Below, in pieces: positions 7,638-15,774 of a stretch of 47,057 nucleotides of DNA; positions within the stretch are counted from its first letter, which is position 1; each line of letters opens with the position of its first letter. The notes below the pieces were generated by a model. That model was not told the DNA's origin and searched no databases. It saw only the letters and a program-made list of their open reading frames with translations. The position numbers were made by a program, and so were the translations under genes. Origin of the DNA: Streptomyces adustus (lineage in GTDB: Bacteria > Actinomycetota > Actinomycetes > Streptomycetales > Streptomycetaceae); contig NZ_VJZD01000047.1 in assembly GCF_009377175.1 (NCBI RefSeq), positions 1-47,057 on the forward strand, in the 5' to 3' direction.

Positions 7638-8445
7638 CCTGGTCACCTACGCATACGCCGTGGCACGCGCTGACGACATGCTGCACGTGCGCGCCGCCGT
7701 GCTCAAGGGAGTCGCCGACTCCCCGGTCCACCTCGTACCCGGCAGCCACGACGACACCCTGGTGCTCGTAGTGAGTCATGTACCCGCGCAGGACTTCCAG
7801 GAAGACGCCCTCAAACTACATCTCGAAGACCTGGATTGGCTCGAGGCGGTGGCGCGCGCGCACCACGGCGTCATCGAAGCCATGGCCGTGCACACCACCG
7901 TGCTCCCACTGCGCCTGGCAACGGTGTACCTCGACGACACCAGGGCTCGGGATGTCCTGGATGCCCGTCGGGCCCTCTTCGCGGAACGTCTGGCCCACCT
8001 GGCCGAGCACGTCGAATGGGGGGTCAAGATTCACGTCGAGCCGTCCTCGGCCCCAGCCGCGCCCGCTCCCCAGCGGGGGGAGGCCCTCTCCCCGGGGCGC
8101 GCCTACCTGCGCGACCGCAGGCAGCAGCAGAGCGTCCGGGACAGCGTCTACCAGGATGCCCGGCAGGCCGCCGAGACGATCGAGGCACTGGGGCGCAGAT
8201 ACGCCGTCGAGAGGGCCCGACACCGGGTGCAACAGGGTGTCCTCGCCGGCCCGGTGGGCGAGAACGTCGTCAACGACGCCTACCTCGTACCGAGGGAGCA
8301 CTGCGAGAAGTTCCGGTCCGAGGTCCTGCATGCCGCTGACGGACTGCGGGGCGTCCGCATAGAGGTCACCGGCCCATGGGCGCCGTACTCCTTCGCCATG
8401 CCATCCGTGGTAGCCGACGACGCAGCGGCAGGTACGGAGCCATGA
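7630..8445 (+). CDS. gvpL: Gas vesicle protein GvpL (GvpF/L family)
   Basis: The 271-residue product starts MNDLVTYAYAVARADDM and has the GvpF/L pattern: H-H-G-V-I-E-A-M-A, then TTVLPLRLATVYLDDT, a helical C-terminal half with VYQDARQAAETIEALG, and the ending GPWAPYSFA. The ATG was chosen because it lies in the ATGAATGA overlap with the gvpJ stop and matches the family N terminus; the upstream frame is the gvpJ shadow. GvpL binds several other Gvp proteins during assembly. Its stop overlaps the gvpS start (ATGA). Confidence 0.88.
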   Translation: MNDLVTYAYAVARADDMLHVRAAVLKGVADSPVHLVPGSHDDTLVLVVSHVPAQDFQEDALKLHLEDLDWLEAVARAHHGVIEAMAVHTTVLPLRLATVYLDDTRARDVLDARRALFAERLAHLAEHVEWGVKIHVEPSSAPAAPAPQRGEALSPGRAYLRDRRQQQSVRDSVYQDARQAAETIEALGRRYAVERARHRVQQGVLAGPVGENVVNDAYLVPREHCEKFRSEVLHAADGLRGVRIEVTGPWAPYSFAMPSVVADDAAAGTEP

Positions 8446-8681
8446 CCACGCCCAGCCCGTCGTCCTCGGCCGAGCCACTGGCGCAGCGCCAGGTCGCTCT
8501 CATCGATCTGCTGGACCGCCTGCTGAGCGGTGGCGCCGTGCTCACCGGCGATGTGGTGCTGTCCATCGCCGACATCGATCTTGTGCGGGTTTCGCTGCGG
8601 GCTCTGATCGTCTCCATCAGCGCGCAGAACCCCTCACCCTGGGCAGAGACGATGTCGCCGCGAGGTACCCATGGCGGATGA
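8442..8681 (+). CDS. gvpS: Gas vesicle protein GvpS (GvpA family)
   Basis: A 79-residue GvpA-family protein. The core ALIDLLDRLLSGGAVLTGDV, then L-S-I-A-D-I-D-L-V and VSLRALIVSIS, spans about residues 19-63. It lacks the long charged tail of GvpA. The ATG overlaps the gvpL stop in ATGA, so translation is coupled; the 3' end overlaps gvpK by 11 bases. Members are minor wall or assembly components. Confidence 0.87.
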   Translation: MTTPSPSSSAEPLAQRQVALIDLLDRLLSGGAVLTGDVVLSIADIDLVRVSLRALIVSISAQNPSPWAETMSPRGTHGG

Positions 8682-9078
8682 CGGGACGAGAAGCCCGACC
8701 CGCCGCCTTGACGAGGTCGCGGAGGCCGCCGAGCGGGCCTTCCGCCTCCTGCCCGCGGCGCCCGGCGAGCTGTCGATGTCCGGCGAACGGTCACGTTCGC
8801 CCGCCCGTCGGATCAGCTCCGATCCCGACACCGTGGAGCGGGACCTCATCCGCCTGGTCCTCACTCTGGTGGAACTGCTGCGCCAGCTCATGGAGCGCCA
8901 GGCGTTGCACCGCGTCGACCAGGGAGATCTCAGCGAAGAGCAGGAGGAACGGCTGGGAGCGACACTCATGATCCTGCATGACCGAATGAGCGAGCTGTGT
9001 ACGCAGTACGGCCTGACCATGCAGGACCTCAACCTCGACCTCGGTCCGCTGGGCACACTACTGCCGCCGGGCGACTGA
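8671..9078 (+). CDS. gvpK: Gas vesicle protein GvpK
   Basis: A 135-residue protein with the GvpK domain at about residues 50-130: DTVERDLIRLVLTLVELLRQ, then MERQALHRVDQGDLSEEQEE and LGATLMILHDRMSELC, ending DLNLDLGPLG. The first 45 residues are a charged, less conserved extension. GvpK is required for proper vesicle formation in other systems. It is the last gene of the gvp operon. No strong terminator hairpin was seen in the 117 bases before the convergent amaP-like gene. Confidence 0.9.
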   Translation: MADDGTRSPTRRLDEVAEAAERAFRLLPAAPGELSMSGERSRSPARRISSDPDTVERDLIRLVLTLVELLRQLMERQALHRVDQGDLSEEQEERLGATLMILHDRMSELCTQYGLTMQDLNLDLGPLGTLLPPGD

Positions 9079-9195
9079 GGAGACCTCGCCGCGCAGACCT
9101 CCGAGCCGTTCTCGCTCTCAGCGCACCGTTCTCGCACCGGGCAAGAAGCATCGGTTCGCACGGCCGGTCCGGAGGGATACCGGACGGGAAGGCCG

Positions 9196-9792
9196 TCAAG
9201 CCACGCGGTGGGCCCGGTGGCGGACTGTGCGGAGGCAGACCGTGGCCGGGAGGCTGCTCAGGCTCGCGGACTCCCGGGCGTGGCGCAGCGCCTGCCGGCT
9301 CAGTTGCTGCACGGCCTTCGCCGGTTCGGCGTGTGCTTCGAGTTCTAGATTCACGCGCGCGACAGGTCGTGTGGGCCTGCCCGTCAGTCGTACGTGTGAC
9401 TGCGCGATGCCATCCGTGGCTTCCGCCTCGGCAGACAGGGCAGTCTCCAGGGCACTCCCGAGCAGTCGTGCCGACTCCCCGTCATCGCTGTCGACGAGCG
9501 TCACGGCGAGGTGGTGCCTGCGCAGTTGGCTCAGCAGCCACCACAGCAGAAGGATCAGCAGCAGGCTCAGTACGGCGATGACAACGGGCCACCACCACCA
9601 GTCGTCCTGGAACCGGGTGCGCCCCTCGGCTCCGATCACCACGTCCCGAGGTCCCCGGAAGGGCCACCACGTGGGCACTTCGAAGTCCCACCGGCGCTGG
9701 AGGTCCAATCCACCGAGCAACACCGCAGCGCCCAGCGCGAACAGGCCGGCACCGATCAGCCCCAGGAGCACCCGGTTGACCGTCCTGACCAT
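9196..9792 (-). CDS. amaP: Alkaline shock response membrane anchor protein AmaP
   Basis: A 198-residue protein with two membrane segments: residues about 5-27 (VNRVLLGLIGAGLFALGAAV) and about 68-90 (PVVIAVLSLLLILLLWWLLS). Between them is a Trp-rich stretch (DDWWWWP), and after them a cytosolic domain. This is the AmaP/DUF6286-region layout that anchors Asp23 at the membrane. It is the last gene of the Asp23 operon on this strand, 6 bases after the DUF6286 gene. Confidence 0.8.
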   Translation of the reverse strand: MVRTVNRVLLGLIGAGLFALGAAVLLGGLDLQRRWDFEVPTWWPFRGPRDVVIGAEGRTRFQDDWWWWPVVIAVLSLLLILLLWWLLSQLRRHHLAVTLVDSDDGESARLLGSALETALSAEAEATDGIAQSHVRLTGRPTRPVARVNLELEAHAEPAKAVQQLSRQALRHARESASLSSLPATVCLRTVRHRAHRVA

Positions 9793-9798
9793 GTGACA

Positions 9799-10470
9799 TC
9801 ACCTCTTCCTCGGGCGCCGGACACGGAGGGACAGCGCTGGTGTGCGCGCGAGGCCGAGTTGCCGCACGCCGTTCTCCAGTGCCGTTTCCAGGTCGGCCCG
9901 GACCTCTTCGAGATCGCGGAAGTGGGACCGCACCCTTGCTCTTATCCTGTGGCGACCCACATCGACCCGGGCCGACTGAACGCCCGCTATCTCCATGGCC
10001 CGGTCGCGCAGTATGAGTGCGGCGGCGGAGCGGTCGAGTCCGGCCCGAACCTCGCCGGCGCGCCCGTCAGCGGGCGGCTGCATCGGCAGCAGCCGGCGTA
10101 GCCCGGGGGTCACCGCGAGGATCAGCAGCACCAGGCCGACGGTCATCGCCAGCGCGGCACCACCGATCATCCAGCCGGTCCCGAGGGGGCGGGTCGCCAA
10201 TTCGTCAGCCAGACGGCGCCGCCAGCTCATCGCGGGCCGGCCGGCCCGGACGGCCACCACGTCGTACAGAAGGAGTCCGGTGCCCGCAGCGGCAAGCAAG
10301 GCCACGATGGCGGCAGGCACACGCCGTGCGGACCAGAACCGGCGCACATGCTGGCCACGACCAGAAGCCGGTACGCCCGGTCCGGGCCGGTCCGCCCTGG
10401 TGGCACGGTCCTCCTCGGTCTCGCTGCTCGTCACACGCTGGGTGGCAGCCTCCGCGTTCCCTTCTCTCAC
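9799..10470 (-). CDS. DUF6286-type membrane protein of the Asp23 operon
   Basis: A 223-residue protein: a charged N-terminal 45 residues, a first membrane helix (VPAAIVALLAAAGTGLLLYD), the segment MSWRRRLADELATRPLG, a second helix (WMIGGAALAMTVGLVLLIL), then a C-terminal domain resembling AmaP. The GTG at 10468-10470 was chosen because it overlaps the Asp23 stop as GTGA; an upstream ATG would bury that gene. Function unknown; presumably part of the membrane complex that holds Asp23-family proteins. Confidence 0.75.
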   Translation of the reverse strand: MREGNAEAATQRVTSSETEEDRATRADRPGPGVPASGRGQHVRRFWSARRVPAAIVALLAAAGTGLLLYDVVAVRAGRPAMSWRRRLADELATRPLGTGWMIGGAALAMTVGLVLLILAVTPGLRRLLPMQPPADGRAGEVRAGLDRSAAALILRDRAMEIAGVQSARVDVGRHRIRARVRSHFRDLEEVRADLETALENGVRQLGLARTPALSLRVRRPRKR

Positions 10471-10874
10471 CTCGTCCTCCCCGTGATCACTCCCCGCGAG
10501 TGCCTCGGGTACAGCCGCTCGACCGTTACTACGACCTCCTGCACTTTCATGCCTGCCAGCCGGCTCACCTGATTGCTGACCGCGCGACGGACTGCGCCGC
10601 ATTGGCCGCCGATGTCGGACGGATACCCCAGCTCCAGCCCGATGCGCACCCCCGCCTGACCAAACGCTTCCTCCCTGTCAGGCGCGGGACGTACCGACAC
10701 ACTCGCACGCGGCCTCGACTGGCCGCGAGGAGCGGACGGTTCGGATCCGCCGGAACTGCGCAAGGCCTCACACGCCGCTTGGGCGGCAATCTTCGCGACG
10801 ACTCGATCGGCAACGCGGGTCGCACCACGAGCGCCTCTGGGCAGCCGCGAGGAGGCGGTCTCTGGCTGCGACAC
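10467..10874 (-). CDS. Asp23/Gls24 family envelope stress protein (second copy)
   Basis: A 135-residue protein with VADRVVAKIAAQAACEAL near the N terminus, a middle strand region (ASVSVRPAPDREEAFGQAGV) and a C-terminal V-Q-E-V-V-V-T-V-E. These are the Asp23 pattern of a helix followed by paired strands. It starts with GTG. Its stop is coupled to the DUF6286 start. It is shorter and more divergent than the Asp23 protein encoded at 11100-11585 and probably forms hetero-assemblies with it (inference). Confidence 0.75.
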   Translation of the reverse strand: MSQPETASSRLPRGARGATRVADRVVAKIAAQAACEALRSSGGSEPSAPRGQSRPRASVSVRPAPDREEAFGQAGVRIGLELGYPSDIGGQCGAVRRAVSNQVSRLAGMKVQEVVVTVERLYPRHSRGVITGRTR

Positions 10875-10877
10875 GGT

Positions 10878-11072
10878 TCACCGCCGCCGGTCTACGCGAT
10901 CACGAGTCCGGACGAAGTGTCCGACTTCAAGGTCGCCTTCCAGCAGCCGCCCGGCGACGAAACCGACGGCGCCGAGCGCGGCTACCAGGAGAAATGCTCC
11001 GAAGCCGCCGAAATAGCCGGCGAAGCCAAGCCCCATTCCGGCAATCAACCCCAGCGCGGCCATACTCATCAC
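10878..11072 (-). CDS. Small Gly-rich membrane protein
   Basis: The 64-residue protein has two hydrophobic helices: AALGLIAGMGLGFAGYFGGF and AFLLVAALGAVGFVAGRLLE. A charged tail ends RTRDRVDRRR. It sits between the two Asp23 genes, 3 bases from the downstream one. Similar DUF2273-like small membrane proteins occur in Asp23 operons of many Gram-positive bacteria. Likely a membrane partner of the complex. Confidence 0.7.
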   Translation of the reverse strand: MMSMAALGLIAGMGLGFAGYFGGFGAFLLVAALGAVGFVAGRLLEGDLEVGHFVRTRDRVDRRR

Positions 11073-11099
11073 GGCCTCCTCAGTGGTTCATCAGGCCGC

Positions 11100-11585
11100 C
11101 TATTGCAGCCGCGGCTGTTCTTCCTCTGCGTCCTCTTCATCGGGAAGCTTCACGTCGCTGACCGCGATGTTGACTTCAACGACTTCCAGGCTCGTCATCC
11201 ACTCGACGGCCGAGATCACGCTCTCTCGCACGGCGCCCGCCACATCCGCGACCGAGACCCCGTAGTCGACGACGATTTCCAGGTCAATGGCCGTCTGAGT
11301 CTCACCCACTTCGACCTTGACGCCGCGGGAGACGGACTTGCTGGTACCGGGCACGCGTTCCCGCGCGGCACCCAAGGCCCTGGAAACCCCGCTGCCCATC
11401 GCGTGAACTCCGACCACGTCGCGGGCGGCTATCCCGGCAATCTTCTCGACGACACCATCGGCGATGGTGGTCCGGCCCCGAGTGCCGGGGTCTCCACGCC
11501 CCGCCACAGCGTTCTTCCTGGCGGTTCCCTCCGCGACATCCGCTCCGAACGACCCGGGCTGGTTCTGCTGTCCCGTTTCGGTCAT
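11100..11585 (-). CDS. Asp23/Gls24 family envelope stress protein (first gene)
   Basis: A 161-residue protein with the full Asp23 signature: TTIADGVVEKIAGIAARDVV, then VGVHAMG, then VKVEVGETQTAIDLEIVVDY, and V-E-W-M-T-S-L-E-V-V-E-V-N-I-A-V. The C-terminal tail is acidic. Asp23 proteins coat the inner face of the membrane and respond to envelope stress. It is first in a five-gene operon with the small membrane protein, the second Asp23, the DUF6286 protein and AmaP. Confidence 0.85.
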   Translation of the reverse strand: MTETGQQNQPGSFGADVAEGTARKNAVAGRGDPGTRGRTTIADGVVEKIAGIAARDVVGVHAMGSGVSRALGAARERVPGTSKSVSRGVKVEVGETQTAIDLEIVVDYGVSVADVAGAVRESVISAVEWMTSLEVVEVNIAVSDVKLPDEEDAEEEQPRLQ

Positions 11586-11609
11586 AACCGTCGCCCCTTC
11601 TCAGATGAA

Positions 11610-11615
11610 GTACCC
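11610..11615 (-). promoter_or_regulatory. GGGTAC box upstream of the Asp23 operon
   Basis: Reading the minus strand, GGGTAC lies 24 bases before the first Asp23 start codon. GGGTAC/GGGTAT is the -10 element of the stress sigma factors of the Streptomyces SigB/SigH group. A matching GnnT -35 at the usual 14-16 spacing is not exact here. A stress-type promoter is plausible for this operon but unproven. Confidence 0.35.
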
Positions 11616-11769
11616 TTTAGCCGACTTCCCACGTTAAGGTCCATTAGTCGCCAATATGGGCACATGGGGCACATCTAGCTCTCTCCACGCTCCGCGAGGG
11701 CGTCAGGACTGGGCAGCACCAGAGCGACTCGACGGCCTGGACACGACACGGAATTCGGGGTGATGACCA

Positions 11770-12585
11770 ATGGCGCCCGAGAGGCAGACGGCAACCATGC
11801 GGCAGGTCGGCCTCGGCCGCCTGCTCCCGCTCGGCAGGCTCGAGCACGGCACCTGGATCACCGAGAGCGCCGCGTGCGGGGTGCTGAGCCGTGCCACCAA
11901 CGGCCTATCCGGAATCCGAGTGGGCACAATGCGCATCCGCCTGGTGGACCCGCAAGCAGCGTCGGAGCCTTCCGTTCCTGCACCCTTCACCGCGCTCCCG
12001 CCAGGACTGCTGCGCATCGAGGCGGAATTCTCCGCCCCCGCCTCCCAGCCCCTGCCAGACTCCGCGGAGGGGCTGCGCGAGGCACTGTTCACAGCGGCAA
12101 GCGAGCGCCTCGGACTGGAGGCTGGTGCGATCGACCTGCACGTGACAAACCTGCTGGAGAACCCGACCCCGAAGGCCGGGCCGCGCCCCGACACCACTTT
12201 CCCGCCGCCCATGCCGGAACCAGGCACCCCGGGTCGCAGCCACCAGGGCCATGCGTGCATCGCCGGTCAGCAAGCCAGCACGAGCACCGGCCACAGGCTG
12301 GCCGCTCTGGCAGCGGCCGTACCAGGCGTGAGCCTCATGCCCGGCCTTGCCGGAACGCCCATGCCTCGCATCGGGCAAACCTCTGCCCCCTCTGTCCGCA
12401 TCACGGACAGCAACGATCCCCCTGGCCGACACGTCCAGATCGAGTTGGCGACCGACGAGACGCATCGCGCCCTCGATGTCGCGCTGTCCGTCCGCACGGC
12501 CGTGGCCACGGCGGCGACGGCCGACGCTCCTGGTCCTGTGACGGTCGCCATCCTCGTCACAGCAATTGAACCTGCCAAGGAATGA
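11770..12585 (+). CDS. Streptomycete P10-like conserved hypothetical protein
   Basis: A 271-residue soluble protein. It starts near M-R-Q-V-G-L-G-R-L-L-P-L-G with an E-H-G-T-W-I-T-E segment, has a middle LPDSAEGLREALFTAASERLG and a C-terminal half with GHRLAALAAAVPGVS, then HVQIELATDETHRALDVAL. This resembles a streptomycete family often labelled nucleopolyhedrovirus P10-like, a name that says nothing of its function. It lies tail to tail with the gvpZ-like gene, 19 bases away. A truncated copy sits beside the second gvpZ copy at 34.5 kb, so the two genes are linked. Confidence 0.6.
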   Translation: MAPERQTATMRQVGLGRLLPLGRLEHGTWITESAACGVLSRATNGLSGIRVGTMRIRLVDPQAASEPSVPAPFTALPPGLLRIEAEFSAPASQPLPDSAEGLREALFTAASERLGLEAGAIDLHVTNLLENPTPKAGPRPDTTFPPPMPEPGTPGRSHQGHACIAGQQASTSTGHRLAALAAAVPGVSLMPGLAGTPMPRIGQTSAPSVRITDSNDPPGRHVQIELATDETHRALDVALSVRTAVATAATADAPGPVTVAILVTAIEPAKE

Positions 12586-13682
12586 CGAACGTCGACAAGG
12601 CCCGCTACCTCGACCTCGCACCGTTGCCCTTTTCACCCTCGTCCTCTTCGTCCTCTTCGTACTCCTCGTCCTCGTCCTCCTCGCTCTGGTCCTGGTCCTC
12701 GCCCTCGACCTGGTCCTGGTCCTGGTCCTCGACCTCGTCCTCGTAGTTCTCGTAGTTCTCGTCGTCCTCGTCGTCCTCGTAGTTCTCGTCGTCCTCGTCT
12801 TCGGGGTATTCGTCCTCAGCGCCTTCCTCGTCGGCGGCCTGCTCCTGCTCCTCCTCGTCGGCAGCCTGCTCCTGCTCCTCTTCCTCAATGGCCTCCTCGT
12901 GAGTGCGCACCACCTCCCCGTCACGCACCTCCCCGCGCCAACCCTCCGGTTCCTGGTCGGTCAGAGTGACGTAGCGTTGGAAGTTCTTGAAGTCCAGCCG
13001 CAAGCGACGTCCTTGAGCCCGCCAAATGTTGCCGGTCTTCTCGAACAATCCGGAGGGGTAATACTCGACGACGAGCACGATGCGGGTGAGCGTGGGGGTC
13101 AACTCGTGAAAGCTGACGCAGCCACGAGTGGTGCCCTTGGCGCCCTCCGAGGTCCACACGATTCGTTCGTCCGGCACCTGTTCCTGGACCGTCGCCTTCC
13201 AACCTCGGGTCGACGGGCCCACCTTGACCTTCCAGTCGCTGTCGGTGTCCTTGCCCTTTGACACACTGCGGACACCTTTGGTGAAGGTGCTGAACTTCTC
13301 GTACTGAGTCCAGTGGTCGTAGGCCGTACGAAGCGGTATCCCGACGTCCAGTACTTCGATGATGTTCATGACCTTGGGGGTGCCGGACCCACGGCCTTTT
13401 CCGCCTCCCCCGCCGCCGAACGCCCCCTTGACCTTGTCGACTACGTTGTCCTTGATGCTTTTGGCCTTCTCGCCGATCAGAGCCTTGACCGGTGAGTCAC
13501 CTTGAAGCATACGCAGACCCGCCTTGGGGAGGACGCCGCCGCTTTCCGCGACGTCTGTGAGTCCGTCGGTGATGTCACCCAGTTTGTCGCCGGCCTTGTC
13601 GGCCAGGTTTCCTATCTGTGCTCCCAGGAAGCTCATGAACTCGTCGCGCAGCCGGTCCAAGCCCGAGCCCTGATCGCTTTCG
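12148..13682. repeat. Inverted duplication, arm A
   Basis: About 1.5 kb covering most of the gvpZ-like gene and the 3' half of the P10-like gene. It is repeated in opposite orientation at about 33482-34990 with a few percent divergence and small length differences in the acidic-repeat region. Confidence 0.85.
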
Positions 13683-13705
13683 GTGTCGCGTGTTGTGCTG
13701 GGCAT
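12605..13705 (-). CDS. Gas-vesicle-associated SRPBCC protein (GvpZ-like), intact copy
   Basis: A 366-residue protein starting MPSTTRDTESDQGSGLDRLR. Residues about 20-110 are helical with a GGGGGG linker; about 120-270 form an SRPBCC/cyclase-like domain (VLDVGIPLRTAYDHWTQYE, then F-H-E-L-T-P-T-L-T-R-I, then YPSGLFEKTGNIWRAQGRRL). The last 90 residues are almost pure Glu/Asp with QEQAADEE repeats. It follows the gvpY-like gene by 4 bases and has a GGAGGTG site, so this is a gvpY-gvpZ pair moved away from its usual place between gvpG and gvpJ. A longer upstream frame is only the shadow of gvpY. The acidic tail could pair with the basic GvpY tail (inference). Confidence 0.75.
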   Translation of the reverse strand: MPSTTRDTESDQGSGLDRLRDEFMSFLGAQIGNLADKAGDKLGDITDGLTDVAESGGVLPKAGLRMLQGDSPVKALIGEKAKSIKDNVVDKVKGAFGGGGGGKGRGSGTPKVMNIIEVLDVGIPLRTAYDHWTQYEKFSTFTKGVRSVSKGKDTDSDWKVKVGPSTRGWKATVQEQVPDERIVWTSEGAKGTTRGCVSFHELTPTLTRIVLVVEYYPSGLFEKTGNIWRAQGRRLRLDFKNFQRYVTLTDQEPEGWRGEVRDGEVVRTHEEAIEEEEQEQAADEEEQEQAADEEGAEDEYPEDEDDENYEDDEDDENYENYEDEVEDQDQDQVEGEDQDQSEEDEDEEYEEDEEDEGEKGNGARSR

Positions 13706-13709
13706 GGGT

Positions 13710-14516
13710 TCACCTCCGCCGTGCGGTTGCCTTCCTCGCGGGCGTGGCCTTCTTGGCAGCCGTCTTCTTCGCGGGCGCTGAAGACCTCTTCGCCGGGGAC
13801 GACTTCTTCGCGGGCGCCGTCTTCTTCGCAGCCGCCTTCTTCGCAGGGGCCGGGGACGACTTCTTCGCGCGTGCTGCCTTCTTGGCGGCTGTCTTGCGCG
13901 CAGGTGCCTTTTGGGTGGCAGCCGGCTGTCGCGCTTCACGCCGACGCCTGGGAGCAGGCTCTTCCCTCTCTTCCTCTTCCGGTTCCTCCTCTTCTTCCGG
14001 CTCTTCCTCCTCGTCCTCTTCGTACTCTCCCTCGGGCTCCTCCTCTTCCTCCTCTTCCTCCTCTTCCTCGTCGTACTCGCCCTCGGGCTCCTTCCCGTTC
14101 TCTTCTCCTTCTTCCTCTTCCTCCTCGGGCTCTTCCTCCTCCGGCTCTTCCTCCTCGCCCGCTTCGTACTCGCCCTCGGAATCCCCCTCTTCTTCCTCAC
14201 CCTTGCTGCCTATGCGGGCCGTGCGTTCGTGGAGCGAGTCAGCCAACTCGGAGAGTTTGCGGTCGGCCAAAGCACCCATCGCCTTGCGTCCGGCCTCGAG
14301 TACCTGACCGCGCAGCTGCTCGTTGAGCTCCTCGAACTGAGGAAGCTCGCGCAGCTTCTTGACCCCTTCCGTCAGCAGCTGTTGTGGCTCCAACCCGAAC
14401 CGACGGCCGGCCAGGTAAGTTGCCATCGCGAAGGCAGCCTTTCCCTTTTTCGTTCGGCCGAGGACATACCCCCCGGCAACCGCGGCGGCAAGAGCGACCT
14501 TGGATACATCATTCAT
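13710..14516 (-). CDS. Gas-vesicle-associated histone-tail protein (GvpY-like, copy 2)
   Basis: A 268-residue paralogue of the 4120-5043 product. The head begins MNDVSKVALAAAVAGGYVLG, then RTKKGKAAFAMATYLAGRRFG and ALADRKLSELADSLHERTA. A long Glu-rich linker (about 105-200) precedes a Lys/Ala/Pro tail with AKKAAAKKTAPAKK repeats. A GAAGGGA site precedes the ATG. It is co-oriented and nearly contiguous with the gvpZ-like gene, matching the Y-Z order of streptomycete clusters. The linker is longer and the tail shorter than in copy 1. Confidence 0.75.
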   Translation of the reverse strand: MNDVSKVALAAAVAGGYVLGRTKKGKAAFAMATYLAGRRFGLEPQQLLTEGVKKLRELPQFEELNEQLRGQVLEAGRKAMGALADRKLSELADSLHERTARIGSKGEEEEGDSEGEYEAGEEEEPEEEEPEEEEEEGEENGKEPEGEYDEEEEEEEEEEEPEGEYEEDEEEEPEEEEEPEEEEREEPAPRRRREARQPAATQKAPARKTAAKKAARAKKSSPAPAKKAAAKKTAPAKKSSPAKRSSAPAKKTAAKKATPARKATARRR

Positions 14517-15038
14517 CAGCTTTCCCTTCGAAGGGCTGCCGAGCAGCCTTTCCGCCTGGCGCGCGTGCTGGCCTCAGATGAGCCAAGTGCCGCCTGGACA
14601 GAGCTTTTCATTGAAGCAGCGACCAGTGGCGCGCTGACCATACCGGCCCCTTCTTCCAAGTCTGGGCCGTGCTTCCAGTGGTCGCATGCGGAGGGCAGTA
14701 GGCCACCGGTTGGACATTGATCCTCGTCACGGCAGCGAGGGAAACTCCGTGAATGAGTGAGCACGCCCCATGATCCGTGCAGTCAGTCCGCGTCGGTACG
14801 GACCGAACAGGGATGACGCGCAGTGGCCGGATAGACACCGGGGCCCCGTCTGCGCCGTGCCCACCGGCGACGCTCGCACTGCAATCCTGGCGAAAGCGGT
14901 CGACTTGAGGCGATGGAGCCGTTCACGCCGCAGCAGCGCCGGCTGCATACACGCAGGACCTTTCTTCGCCCCACTGATCGCCGACATCACCTGGCTCGCG
15001 AATTTCGCGGGAGTGACCTGTCACCCTGGAAGGGACGG
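14517..15038. other. Gene-free stretch
   Basis: It should contain the promoter of the minus-strand gvpYZ pair. I find no domain on either strand and no strong hairpin or repeat. Confidence 0.45.
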
Positions 15039-15194
15039 TTACCAGTAGTGTCGACGACCACCCACGGCGTGGCCAACAGAGCCAAGCACCCAGAGGATGA
15101 CTCCAATGACCAACAGGACGATTCCGATCGTCCACAGGATGCCGATTCCCAAGAGGAATCCGACGACAAGCAGGATGACCCCAAGGACAATCAT
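15039..15194 (-). CDS. DUF6131-type small membrane protein
   Basis: A 51-residue protein, nearly all hydrophobic: MIVLGVILLVVGFLLGIGIL, then WTIGIVLLVIGVILWVLGSV, ending GHAVGGRRHYW. Two membrane helices and a conserved basic, aromatic C terminus are typical of this actinobacterial family. A paralogue with a longer tail lies at 44216-44434. Function unknown. Confidence 0.75.
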   Translation of the reverse strand: MIVLGVILLVVGFLLGIGILWTIGIVLLVIGVILWVLGSVGHAVGGRRHYW

Positions 15195-15594
15195 CTTGGC
15201 CTCCAGGAGAGATAGACCCTTGCGACCCGACTACCCCGTACTGGAGAAGCAACACGGTCAGGGCCCGTCACTCACCAGGTCAGAGGAGCGGCCCCTGCAC
15301 AAGTGGGGGTCCTGTACGTCACCGGCATAACCTTCGGTCCTGGCCGCTCCTCGGGGCCCGCACAGGCTCCGCGGCCGCGAGCGGAACCCCGCCGCCCAGA
15401 CAAGGTCTATACGTTCAGTCGAAGAGTTGGCGTTGTCACATGCCACGCAGCCGGGACCAAGGACAGGGCAAAGACGCCGACTCGCATCGCAACGGTCGCA
15501 GCCAAGCTCTTCCCTGAACACTGTGCGAGGACGTTAACAACGAGGTTCCCTGGCTCGTTGGTTGAGGCGGCGGTTAGCAACTGGCGTTCTTCAA
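15195..15594. other. Gene-free stretch
   Basis: No supported gene, repeat or RNA on either strand. The region upstream of the DUF6131 gene should hold its promoter. Confidence 0.45.
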
Positions 15595-15708
15595 TTACGC
15601 ATAGGTGGCGGTTCTCTGCTTGAGGCGATCGCAAGGGGTCTGTCCGCCGTGGGAGCGACGGTAGTTGCAGTAGTCGTCCGGCTCGCGCAGTTCGTCGTTG
15701 AAGACCTC
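15595..15708 (-). pseudogene. Transposase (integrase-core) C-terminal relic
   Basis: Thirty-seven codons end in TAA and read EVFNDELREPDDYCNYRRSH, then GGQTPCDRLKQRT. This resembles the end of IS481/IS3-type integrase-core transposases (Y-N-Y-H-R-P-H ... G-G-x-T-P-Y-E-R-L-x-x-K-T). The rest of the enzyme is absent. Confidence 0.5.
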
Positions 15709-15774
15709 GCCGTCGTCTGCCGCCCCCTTTGCCGCGGCCCCGGCGCCGCAGAATCGCGGACGCCCGGCAACCGG

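Noticed and set aside
12566..13261. Leu/Val-rich plus-strand frame that looks like a multi-pass membrane protein
   Set aside because: It is the antisense of the Glu/Asp codon repeats of the gvpZ-like gene (GAG/GAC read as CTC/GTC). The same happens opposite arm B at 33896-34573.
13706..14200. N-terminal extension of the gvpZ-like frame rich in Arg/Lys
   Set aside because: It is an out-of-frame reading of the gvpY acidic linker. The ATG at 13705 with GGAGGTG is the real start.
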